Assembly (NCBI GenBank): GCA_046727895.1
Contig: JBKPDM010000277.1
Span: 1 to 10,317 of the forward strand
Source: DATAOG01 sp046727895
Lineage (GTDB): Bacteria > Pseudomonadota > Alphaproteobacteria > Geminicoccales > Geminicoccaceae
Length of the DNA: 10,317 nucleotides
Direction: 5' to 3'
Part shown: positions 1 to 5,383 of the stretch, in pieces
Layout of the letters: each line of letters opens with the position of its first letter
Numbering within the stretch: position 1 is the stretch's first letter
Position numbers and translations under genes: made by a program
The notes under the pieces: model-generated
Database searches by the model: none
The model's input: the letters and a program-made list of their open reading frames with translations, nothing else
Told to the model about the DNA's origin: nothing

Positions 1-1
1 G

Positions 2-745
2 CGCTATCCTGACGGCGTCGACGCGGAGGGCTTCATGCAGAAGAACGCCTCCGACTACTTTCCGCGTTGGATTCGCCGGGCGCGCCTCGCCAAGGAGAAC
101 GGTGAGGTCGAGCATGTTCTGGCGGACGATGCCGCAACCCTGGTATATCTCGCCAACCAGGCCTGCATCACCCTGCATATCGGGCTCGCGCGGGTCGACC
201 GGACTGACCACCCGGACCGACTCGTGATCGATCTGGATCCCTCGGACGAGGATTTTGCCAAGGTCAAGCGGGCCGCCCGCGCCGCCAGACGCCTGCTCGA
301 GGCGGTGGGCCTCGTGCCATTCCTGCAGCTCACGGGGTCGCGCGGTCTGCACGTCTGGGTGCCGCTCGACCGCTCAGCGACCTTCGACGAGGTGCGCGCG
401 TTTGCTTCGGACCTGACGGAGCGGCTGGTCGGGCACCAATCGGAGGAGCTCACGACCGAGCAGCGCAAGGCCAAGCGCGGCGTGCGCGTGTTTCTGGACG
501 TGGGCCGCAACGCCTACGGCCAGACCGCGGTCGCACCCTACGCCGTGCGTGCCCGTGACGAGGCCCCGGTGGCCACGCCCTTGGACTGGACCGAGCTCGA
601 AGACGCCGGTCTCGACCCCCGGCGGTTCACGATTGCCAATCTGTTTCGCCGCCTCGGCCAAAAGTCCGATCCCTGGGGCGACATCGGCCGTCACACCCGC
701 GACCTCTGCTCCGCGCGTGAGCGCCTGGCAGCGCTCGCCGGCTGA
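2..745 (+). CDS. ligD: LigD polymerase (primase-like) domain, C-terminal part of a gene that begins upstream
   Basis: This is the polymerase domain of bacterial ATP-dependent DNA ligase D, which with Ku carries out non-homologous end joining; the domain adds or fills in nucleotides, preferentially ribonucleotides, at broken ends. The frame is open from base 2, and the codons before the first Met (base 35) already read as family sequence (RYPDGVDAEGF), so the gene starts outside the window. The metal-binding motif is IDLDP (Asp codons at 230-232 and 236-238), followed by the HVWVPL motif (His at 350-352) and the third acidic site in VFLDVGRNAYGQTAVAPY (Asp at 497-499). All expected catalytic residues are present. 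The polymerase domain forms the C-terminus, as in Pseudomonas-type LigD and unlike mycobacterial LigD, where it is N-terminal. A stand-alone LigD polymerase is also possible, because no ligase or nuclease domain is visible. The gene converges on the CBS gene, with 7 bp between the stops. Confidence 0.93.
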   Translation, partial: RYPDGVDAEGFMQKNASDYFPRWIRRARLAKENGEVEHVLADDAATLVYLANQACITLHIGLARVDRTDHPDRLVIDLDPSDEDFAKVKRAARAARRLLEAVGLVPFLQLTGSRGLHVWVPLDRSATFDEVRAFASDLTERLVGHQSEELTTEQRKAKRGVRVFLDVGRNAYGQTAVAPYAVRARDEAPVATPLDWTELEDAGLDPRRFTIANLFRRLGQKSDPWGDIGRHTRDLCSARERLAALAG

Positions 746-752
746 GCGGGCG

Positions 753-1253
753 TCAGTCCTTGAGCTTCGGCCTGTCGGAGTAGACCTTGAGCCCCGGGTT
801 GGCGCGCTCGAGGTCGTCCGTCTCATCACCGGCGGGCGTCCGGCTGAACCGGACATTGGCGGACCTCCTCGGCTTCGGCAGGTCGCTCCGCGCCACCATG
901 CCGGTCAGCTTCTTCTCGGCGTCGAGCACCGGCAGGTGGCGAACCTTGAGCTCGGCCATCATCGCCGCCACATCGTCGGCGCGCTGATGCTCGAAGCAAA
1001 GGGGCACGCCGGGCCGCATGACATCGCGGATCTCGACCGTGCCGAGATCCATCCGGTCCTTGCGCCTATGCCGCGTGATGTCGCCGCCGCTGATCACCCC
1101 GACCAGCTCGTCGCCATCGACCACCGGCAGGGCGCGGAGGCCGCTCGCCCGCATGCGCTGGGCCGTGACCCTGAGCGTCGCATGAAGATGAGCGACCTCG
1201 GCGGTCCGGATCATCAGGTCGCTGATCCGTGCTCGAGCGCGCGCTTGGCTCAT
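753..1253 (-). CDS. CBS-domain-pair protein, 166 aa
   Basis: This is a soluble protein made almost entirely of a tandem CBS pair, which usually forms a Bateman module binding adenine nucleotides such as AMP, ATP or NAD(H). CBS1 spans about residues 8-62 (core ALPVVDGDELVGVISGGDIT) and CBS2 about 75-125 (core HLPVLDAEKKLTGMVARSDL). A polar tail of about 40 residues, rich in Arg, Asp and Lys, follows and matches nothing I recognise. No catalytic domain is attached, so it probably acts as a sensor or regulator for a partner. The ATG at 1253 is chosen because GGAGGAG lies 6 nt before it. An ATG at 1277 overlaps the upstream stop as ATGA and would add 8 residues; it remains an alternative. The frame stays open to 1532, but that stretch overlaps the membrane protein gene and is its shadow. 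It is the second gene of a unit led by a putative EcfG promoter, so general-stress induction is likely. Confidence 0.9.
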   Translation of the reverse strand: MSQARARARISDLMIRTAEVAHLHATLRVTAQRMRASGLRALPVVDGDELVGVISGGDITRHRRKDRMDLGTVEIRDVMRPGVPLCFEHQRADDVAAMMAELKVRHLPVLDAEKKLTGMVARSDLPKPRRSANVRFSRTPAGDETDDLERANPGLKVYSDRPKLKD

Positions 1254-1259
1254 GATCTT

Positions 1260-1266
1260 CTCCTCC
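1260..1266 (-). promoter_or_regulatory. Strong ribosome binding site for the CBS-domain gene
   Basis: On the minus strand this reads GGAGGAG, 6 nt before the ATG at 1253. It decides the start in favour of 1253 over the overlapping ATG at 1277, because it would lie inside the coding sequence of the longer form. Confidence 0.75.
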
Positions 1267-1273
1267 GCGCCGG

Positions 1274-1525
1274 TCATCGCTGCGGCCGCGCCCGGCGTCG
1301 CCGTGCGGTAACCAGCCACACCAGCCAGCCCAGTCCGACTGCCGTAAGCAGGATCATGACCAACGGCACCGGCACACCGAGCAGGACCGGACCAATCCGC
1401 TCGTCGCGCACGAACGGCAGCAGGATGACGATGTAGCCGGCCAGCAGCAGGGTGATGGCGATCCAGACCCGAAAAATCCAACGGCGCCATTTGCCTGCTG
1501 CTTCGGCTGGCGAATGCCCCATCAT
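1274..1525 (-). CDS. Small two-helix inner-membrane protein, 83 aa, unknown function
   Basis: I do not recognise a named family. The protein has two clear hydrophobic segments, about residues 17-38 and 46-72, joined by a short charged turn (RDER). A basic N-terminal stretch (KWRR, 12-15) and a strongly basic C-terminus (RRRRAR, 75-80) suggest by the positive-inside rule that both ends are cytoplasmic, forming a hairpin in the inner membrane. GAGGGG lies 6 nt before the first ATG (1525); the second ATG (1522) is equally usable. It is the first gene after the putative EcfG promoter, and its stop lies about 20 bp before the CBS start, so the two are almost certainly co-transcribed. The CBS protein could be a soluble partner, but that is inference from position only. 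Coding is supported by the membrane topology, the ribosome binding site and the tight spacing. Confidence 0.78.
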   Translation of the reverse strand: MMGHSPAEAAGKWRRWIFRVWIAITLLLAGYIVILLPFVRDERIGPVLLGVPVPLVMILLTAVGLGWLVWLVTARRRRARPQR

Positions 1526-1560
1526 GGCGCACCCCTCGCTTCCAGGGTCACTCGGAAGTC

Positions 1561-1585
1561 AACGTAGGCCGGCGCCAAGGGTTCC
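1561..1585 (-). promoter_or_regulatory. Putative EcfG (general stress sigma factor) promoter
   Basis: On the minus strand the sequence reads GGAAC, then 16 bases, then CGTT. This is an exact match to the -35/-10 consensus (GGAAC-N16/17-CGTT) known for the alphaproteobacterial EcfG sigma factor, also called SigT or RpoE2. The expected transcription start lies near 1553, giving a leader of about 28 nt before the ATG at 1525. It would drive the membrane protein and CBS genes. Orientation, spacing and position in a divergent intergenic region all fit. No matching element was found for the + strand gene at 1718. Confidence 0.75.
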
Positions 1586-1717
1586 ATGATCACTGCGATT
1601 CGACCGATGCGCTGCGGGAGTGTTCACGAGCCGCTGAAGTGCCCACATTGACGGGAGGTGGGTCTGCCCGGATCAGGCGGCCGCCAGTCTCGCCGATGGA
1701 CCAAGGAGAGAGTGAAG

Positions 1718-2164
1718 ATGATCGAGCCTGGGAAGCACCTCGTGCGCTTCGGCGCCTTTGCGATCCTTGCCTGCGGGCTGCTGCTGGGGCGCGCGGCTAT
1801 CAGCGCCGAGACCGGTACCGCCGCCGATGTCAGCCAGCAGGCCGCCCAGACCTACGATGCCATCAAGGACTATGGGTACGCCAAGAAGGACGAAGTGACC
1901 AACTGGGCGGACCAGAAGCTCGGGCAGTTGCAGCAGAAGATGGCCGTGCTCAAGACAAAGGCCGAAGAGACGGGTGGCGATGCCAAGGCCCGCTGGGATG
2001 AGGTCGCGAGCGGCTTCGAAGGGCAACGCCGGCAGGCGGCCGAGCAGATTGAGCGGCTGAAAGGAGCGAGCGCCGGCGCCTGGGACGACGTCAAGCAAGG
2101 CACCCTCGACGCCATCGCCACCCTGGACAAGTCCCTCACGCAGGCGGCTTCCCGCTTCAAGTGA
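1718..2164 (+). CDS. Exported coiled-coil protein, Sll1863-like stress protein, 148 aa
   Basis: The protein has a signal peptide (basic start with K6 and R10, hydrophobic core about 11-24, likely cleavage after AISA at residue 30), followed by a charged, almost entirely helical mature part. The stretch at about 60-148 (WADQKLGQLQQKM, then AWDDVKQGTLDAI, ending AASRFK) resembles the Sll1863-type coiled-coil stress proteins by its Lys/Glu/Ala helices and its Trp-Asp-Asp segment near the C-terminus. That assignment is by eye. Residues ILAC within the hydrophobic core resemble a lipobox, but cleavage there would leave a hydrophobic mature N-terminus, so type I cleavage is preferred. The ATG at 1718 has GGAGAG 7 nt before it (AAGGAG at 1703-1708); the frame is open from 1658, but that would displace the signal peptide. 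It is divergent from the EcfG-preceded pair. The role is unknown; an envelope-stress function is a guess from the family and neighbours. Confidence 0.82.
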   Translation: MIEPGKHLVRFGAFAILACGLLLGRAAISAETGTAADVSQQAAQTYDAIKDYGYAKKDEVTNWADQKLGQLQQKMAVLKTKAEETGGDAKARWDEVASGFEGQRRQAAEQIERLKGASAGAWDDVKQGTLDAIATLDKSLTQAASRFK

Positions 2165-2180
2165 GCCGCGGCCGGCATCG

Positions 2181-2206
2181 ACGGGCGGGAATGACCTGAC
2201 GCCCGT
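2181..2206. repeat. Inverted repeat between two small + strand genes
   Basis: Seven perfectly paired bases (ACGGGCG at 2181-2187 with CGCCCGT at 2200-2206) enclose a 12-base loop, 16 bp after the stop of the coiled-coil gene. A short T run (2229-2232) lies about 22 bp downstream, too far for a classical intrinsic terminator. It may attenuate read-through into the 77-aa gene or be an operator. Confidence 0.35.
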
Positions 2207-2246
2207 GACGACTCCGGCAGCGGCAGCTTTTTGGAGGTAGGCAGTG

Positions 2247-2480
2247 ATGACGGACGACTATCAGAGGGCCGTTCTTGATCCGGCTTCCGTATTCGCGTCT
2301 CCCGAGGAGGTCCTGAAGCGGACGGATCTGAGCCGTGAGCAGAAGCTGAAGGTGCTCGGTCAGTGGCTGACCGACGCGCGCGAGCTCTCGGTCGCGGAGG
2401 GCGAAGGCATGACCGGCGGCGAGCCCTCGCTGATCGAACGGGTCAGCGCCGCACTCGCGACTCTCGAGCGGGTTCGCTAG
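2247..2480 (+). CDS. Small conserved hypothetical protein, 77 aa
   Basis: This is a short soluble acidic protein with no signal peptide or membrane segment. It begins DDYQRAVLDPASVFASPEEV, followed by a predicted helix (LSREQKLKVLGQWLTDAREL), a Gly-containing linker (GEGMTGGEPSL) and a C-terminal helix. I recall similar short proteins of this pattern in alphaproteobacteria, where the function is unknown; I cannot run a search to confirm. The helix with QKLKVLGQW and DARELSVAE looks like a protein-interaction surface. GGAGG at 2233-2237 precedes two possible starts, GTG at 2244 and ATG at 2247; the ATG is preferred (9 nt spacing). It lies 82 bp after the coiled-coil gene in the same direction, so co-transcription is possible. 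It converges on rpiA, whose stop is 55 bp away. Confidence 0.82.
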   Translation: MTDDYQRAVLDPASVFASPEEVLKRTDLSREQKLKVLGQWLTDARELSVAEGEGMTGGEPSLIERVSAALATLERVR

Positions 2481-2493
2481 TTACTCCCGATCG

Positions 2494-2533
2494 GCGGACC
2501 GGGTCCGCGCCTCGGCTTGCGCCGGGTCGGCGC
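2494..2533. terminator. Two tandem hairpins between convergent genes
   Basis: In the 55-bp gap between the convergent 77-aa gene and rpiA there are two perfect 6-bp stems with 3-base loops. One is GCGGAC/GTCCGC (2494-2499 with 2503-2508); the other is GCGCCG/CGGCGC (2519-2524 with 2528-2533), the latter beginning 2 bp after the rpiA stop. Neither is followed by a T run on either strand, so bidirectional termination is plausible but not demonstrated. In such GC-rich DNA short stems also arise by chance. Confidence 0.4.
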
Positions 2534-2535
2534 GA

Positions 2536-3216
2536 TCAACGGGAGAGCATGCTCACGCCGCTGGCGGAGCCGACGATGACCCGCGAGGCGAGGCCCACGA
2601 ACAGACCGCTCTCGACGACGCCGACCATCGCCGCCAGGCGCTGGTGCAAAGCGGCGGGATCGGCGATCGTGCCGAAGGCGCAGTCGGCGATCCAGTTGCC
2701 GCTGTCGGTCTGGAACGGCTGATCGCTGGACCCGCGCAGGTTTGGCACTGCGCCCGCCTCGGTGAGACGATCGAGCACCACCTGCCAGCCAAAGGTCACG
2801 ATCTCGACCGGGAGCGACATGCGGCTGCCGAGCCGCTCAACCAGCTTGGTCTCGTCGACAATCACGACCATCTGGCGGCTGGCCGAGGCGACGATCTTCT
2901 CGCGCAGGAGCGCGCCGCCGTGTCCCTTGACGAGGTTGAGGGTACCGACCTCGACTTCATCCGCGCCGTCGATCGTCATTTCGATCCGCCGATGTTCTGC
3001 GAAGCTGGTGAGCGGTACGCCGAGCTCGCGCGCCCTCGCCGCGGTCTGCTCCGAGGTCGGGATGCCGGCCACGCGCAGCCCCTTGGCAACGCGCACCGCG
3101 AGGCCCTCCAGAGCGAACGCCGCGGTCGAGCCGCTGCCGAGACCGAGGACCATGCCGTCCTCGACCAGCGCGACCGCGGCCTCGGCGGCCGCGCGCTTGA
3201 GATCGTCTTGGTTCAT
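2536..3216 (-). CDS. rpiA: Ribose-5-phosphate isomerase A, 226 aa
   Basis: The cytoplasmic enzyme interconverts ribulose-5-phosphate and ribose-5-phosphate in the non-oxidative pentose phosphate pathway, supplying ribose for nucleotides. Length is normal for RpiA. Visible family motifs are GLGSGSTA (25-32, phosphate loop), PTSEQT (53-58), DGADE (83-87) and KGHGGALLREK (97-107). The catalytic residues expected from the Escherichia coli enzyme (two Asp, a Lys and the base Glu) correspond to D83, D86, K97 and E106. The loop reads KGHGG where a run of glycines is more usual. The ATG at 3216 overlaps the gntK stop by 4 bp (ATGA), which implies translational coupling. It is the last gene of the zwf-HAD-pgl-gntK-rpiA operon and is followed by hairpins and a convergent gene. 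Confidence 0.97.
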   Translation of the reverse strand: MNQDDLKRAAAEAAVALVEDGMVLGLGSGSTAAFALEGLAVRVAKGLRVAGIPTSEQTAARARELGVPLTSFAEHRRIEMTIDGADEVEVGTLNLVKGHGGALLREKIVASASRQMVVIVDETKLVERLGSRMSLPVEIVTFGWQVVLDRLTEAGAVPNLRGSSDQPFQTDSGNWIADCAFGTIADPAALHQRLAAMVGVVESGLFVGLASRVIVGSASGVSMLSR

Positions 3217-3758
3217 GGCCGCGACTCCGATCCTTTCGCCGGTCCGGTGCCGGCATGACCCAGCTTCGCGAGCACGGCATCGACGATTTCTCGCGGCCGC
3301 GCATCAATCGAGACGACCAGGGGGTTCTCGTCGGCGGTCGGTTCCTCGAGCGCCTCGAACTGGCTCTCGAGCAGGCCCGCGGGCATGAAATGTCCTTGCC
3401 GGCTGGCAAGGCGCTGGGTGATCAGCGTCTGACTGCCCTTGAGATAGGCCAGCCGCACGTCCGGACGGTCGCCGATGATGATCGCCCGATAGCTTCGCTT
3501 GAGCGCGGAGCAGGTGACTACGCCGGGGCGGCCGGCTTGCCGTTCGGCGTCGATCCAGGCCGCGACGCTCTGCAGCCAGGGCCAGCGATCCTCATCGGTC
3601 AGCGGGACGCCGGCGTGCATCTTCTCGACGTTAGCTTTGGGGTGGAGATCGTCGCCATCCTCGAAATCCCACTGCAGCCGGCCGGCGAGCTGCGCGGCAA
3701 TCGTGGTCTTGCCCGAGCCTGAGACGCCCATCACGACGAGGACTGATGGCAGCGGCAT
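3213..3758 (-). CDS. gntK: Gluconokinase (GntK/IdnK family), 181 aa
   Basis: The enzyme phosphorylates D-gluconate with ATP to 6-phosphogluconate, so it feeds the same intermediate that Zwf and Pgl produce. It is a P-loop kinase of the shikimate-kinase-like fold. Visible motifs are the Walker A loop GVSGSGKTT (11-19), DGDDLHP (34-40, substrate region), CSALKRSYR (83-91), RQGHFMP (120-126, lid) and LLESQFEALEEP (129-140), all typical of bacterial gluconokinases. The start is set at the ATG at 3758 because GGGGAG sits 8 nt upstream; a GTG at 3767 would add three residues but lies against that ribosome binding site. The gene begins 24 bp after the pgl stop and overlaps rpiA by 4 bp. The last dozen residues after LGHAG look like a non-conserved tail. 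No gluconate permease gene is visible nearby, so the gluconate source is unknown. Confidence 0.96.
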   Translation of the reverse strand: MPLPSVLVVMGVSGSGKTTIAAQLAGRLQWDFEDGDDLHPKANVEKMHAGVPLTDEDRWPWLQSVAAWIDAERQAGRPGVVTCSALKRSYRAIIIGDRPDVRLAYLKGSQTLITQRLASRQGHFMPAGLLESQFEALEEPTADENPLVVSIDARPREIVDAVLAKLGHAGTGPAKGSESRP

Positions 3759-3766
3759 CGAGATCA

Positions 3767-3772
3767 CTCCCC
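3767..3772 (-). promoter_or_regulatory. Ribosome binding site deciding the gntK start
   Basis: GGGGAG on the minus strand, 8 nt before the ATG at 3758. It touches the alternative GTG at 3767, which therefore cannot use it. Confidence 0.65.
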
Positions 3773-3782
3773 AGGTGCGGGC

Positions 3783-4520
3783 TTACGTCGAGCCCGACGG
3801 GCAGGCCGCGCGATCGACGAGGAAATGCAGGCGGCCCGCGGGCCGTATGCGCGCGGCCGGCAGAGCGGCGTCCGCTGCCCGGACCCGGGAGAGGATTTCC
3901 CGCTTGCCCGCGCCAGACACGAGAAACGCCACCTCGCGGCTGCTCTCGAGCGCCGGGTAAGTAAGCGTGATCCGCGCCTCAGCCTTGGCACCGATGACCG
4001 CAGCGACCCAGTGTGAGCGCTCCGCGAGCACGGCGGTGCCCGGAAACAGCGATGCGGTGTGACCGTCCTCACCGAGGCCGAGCAGCGTGACGTCGAACAG
4101 CGGCCGGGCGGGGTCGAGCCGGTCTGCGTCATAGAAGGCTTTGAGCTCGCGCTCGTAGGCGGCCGCGGCCTCCGCGGGCGTCATGCCCTCGGTCGGAACC
4201 GGATGGACGTTCTGAGCCGGAATCGGCGCGACATCGAGCATGGCCTCGCGCACCATCCGATAGTTGCTGAGCGGATCGTCCTTCGGGACGAAGCGCTCGT
4301 CGCCCCAAAACCAGTGCACCCGCGCCCAGGGGAACGCGGCGCGGTGCTTCGCCCCTGCGAGCAGCTGGTAGAGCCGTTTGGGCGTCGAACCACCGGATAA
4401 GGAAACGCTCGCCCGCTCGCCGGCCGCCGCCACCCGCTCGGCGAGCCAGGCCGCGGCGTGCCCGGCGAGCGCCTCCGCATCCGGCAGGACAACGACCTCG
4501 GCCTCGGCTGCGCCCGTCAT
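3783..4520 (-). CDS. pgl: 6-phosphogluconolactonase, 245 aa
   Basis: The enzyme hydrolyses 6-phosphogluconolactone, the product of Zwf, to 6-phosphogluconate in the cytoplasm. It belongs to the DevB/SOL family of the glucosamine-6-phosphate isomerase fold, not to the beta-propeller YbhE type. Motifs visible are LSGGSTPKRLY (41-51, phosphate binding), FWGDERFVP (71-79), a NYRM segment (87-90) and GLGEDGHTASLFP (148-160), which carries the catalytic His (H154) region. The length is normal. The ATG at 4520 overlaps the HAD stop as ATGA, with GGAGAAG 5 nt upstream inside the end of the HAD gene, so translation is probably coupled. A start at 4547 would lie deeper inside the HAD gene and has no support. 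It is the third gene of the operon. Confidence 0.96.
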   Translation of the reverse strand: MTGAAEAEVVVLPDAEALAGHAAAWLAERVAAAGERASVSLSGGSTPKRLYQLLAGAKHRAAFPWARVHWFWGDERFVPKDDPLSNYRMVREAMLDVAPIPAQNVHPVPTEGMTPAEAAAAYERELKAFYDADRLDPARPLFDVTLLGLGEDGHTASLFPGTAVLAERSHWVAAVIGAKAEARITLTYPALESSREVAFLVSGAGKREILSRVRAADAALPAARIRPAGRLHFLVDRAACPSGST

Positions 4521-5371
4521 TTCTGCTTCTCCATCAGCTTGCCCCACGACCCCAGGATGAAGCGCTCGACCGCCTCGGCAAAGCCGTTCGCCTCGTTGGA
4601 GCCGGTCACCACATCCGCCTCGGCCTTCATCTCGTCGTCGGCGTTGCCCATGGCGATGGCAAAGCCGCTCTTGCGGAACATCGCCACGTCGTTGGAGCCG
4701 TCGCCGATGGTCACGATCTCATCGTGTGCGATCTTCAGGGTGCGCGCCAGATAGTCGAGCACCATGCCCTTGTTGGCCTCGGGGTGGGTGACGTCGACGT
4801 AGTAGCGTTGGGAGCGGATCGCCGTGGCGCCCGCGCCGAGCACCTTCTGCAGGTTCGCCTCGCACCGTTCGACCCGGTCTAAATCGTCGCTCACGCCGAC
4901 GATCTTGGTGGCGCGCTCGAGCGCGCGACCAAATTCGGCCACCACCGTCGGCGCAAACAGCACCGTCCGATGCTCGTGCTCGACGTAGGGTCCGGATGGT
5001 CTGAGGATCAGCCAGTCGTTGCCGGAGAACACCCACGGATCGATGCGGTGCGCTTCGATCATCTGGAGCGCGCGTTGCGCGGCCGGCGGGGCGATGGTCC
5101 GCTCCTCGATGATCTCGAGCCTGGGCGTGGCGTAGGCGCCGCCATTGAAGGCGCCCATCGTCGTGTCCAGCGCCAGCGGCTCGATCAGCATCTCCAGACC
5201 GCGCGGCGGCCGGCTGCTCGTGATCGCGAAGCGCACGCCGGCATCGTGCAGCCGGAGCACCGCCCGGCATGTGCCCTCCGTCAGAACCTTGTCGGTCGTG
5301 ACCAGGGTGCCGTCGACGTCCGAAAGCAGAAGCGAGATTTTCCGCGGACGCCTCGGTGCATGCGTCGTCAT
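4517..5371 (-). CDS. Cof-type HAD-IIB sugar-phosphate phosphatase, 284 aa
   Basis: This is a magnesium-dependent phosphatase of the haloacid dehalogenase superfamily, subfamily IIB (Cof type), whose members mostly dephosphorylate sugar phosphates or related small molecules. The four HAD motifs are visible: DVDGT (18-22; nucleophile D18 and acid/base D20), TSSRP (51-55), K201 (NKGMVLDYL) and GDGSNDVAMF (223-232). The C2-type cap lies between motifs II and III, about residues 83-190, and contains a Trp/Tyr-rich segment that would set specificity. The substrate cannot be read from the sequence. The gene starts 12 bp after the zwf stop and overlaps pgl by 4 bp, so it is fully embedded in the pentose phosphate operon. 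The ribosome binding site before the ATG at 5371 is weak, consistent with coupling to zwf translation. By context, a phosphorylated intermediate or side product of glucose-6-phosphate oxidation is a candidate substrate; this is inference. Confidence 0.93.
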   Translation of the reverse strand: MTTHAPRRPRKISLLLSDVDGTLVTTDKVLTEGTCRAVLRLHDAGVRFAITSSRPPRGLEMLIEPLALDTTMGAFNGGAYATPRLEIIEERTIAPPAAQRALQMIEAHRIDPWVFSGNDWLILRPSGPYVEHEHRTVLFAPTVVAEFGRALERATKIVGVSDDLDRVERCEANLQKVLGAGATAIRSQRYYVDVTHPEANKGMVLDYLARTLKIAHDEIVTIGDGSNDVAMFRKSGFAIAMGNADDEMKAEADVVTGSNEANGFAEAVERFILGSWGKLMEKQK

Positions 5372-5383
5372 GTCAGCTCTTGC

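Noticed and set aside
732..748. Small hairpin over the ligD stop codon
   Set aside because: Only a 5-bp stem inside coding sequence with no T run; expected by chance at this base composition.
549..1436. A 295-codon + strand frame overlapping the end of ligD and the CBS unit
   Set aside because: It overlaps three better-supported genes, and its protein has no motif or plausible fold.
1254..1532. N-terminal extension of the CBS protein
   Set aside because: The extra residues are the out-of-frame reading of the membrane protein gene; GGAGGAG before 1253 marks the true start.
1648..1676. TTGACG as a sigma-70 -35 box for the coiled-coil gene
   Set aside because: The hexamer 17 bp downstream is GATCAG, a poor -10, so the promoter is not supported.
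2189..2213. EcfG-like element GGAAT-N16-CGAC upstream of the 77-aa gene
   Set aside because: The spacing is right, but one base of the -35 and two of the -10 differ from the consensus, and it overlaps a hairpin; not good enough to call.
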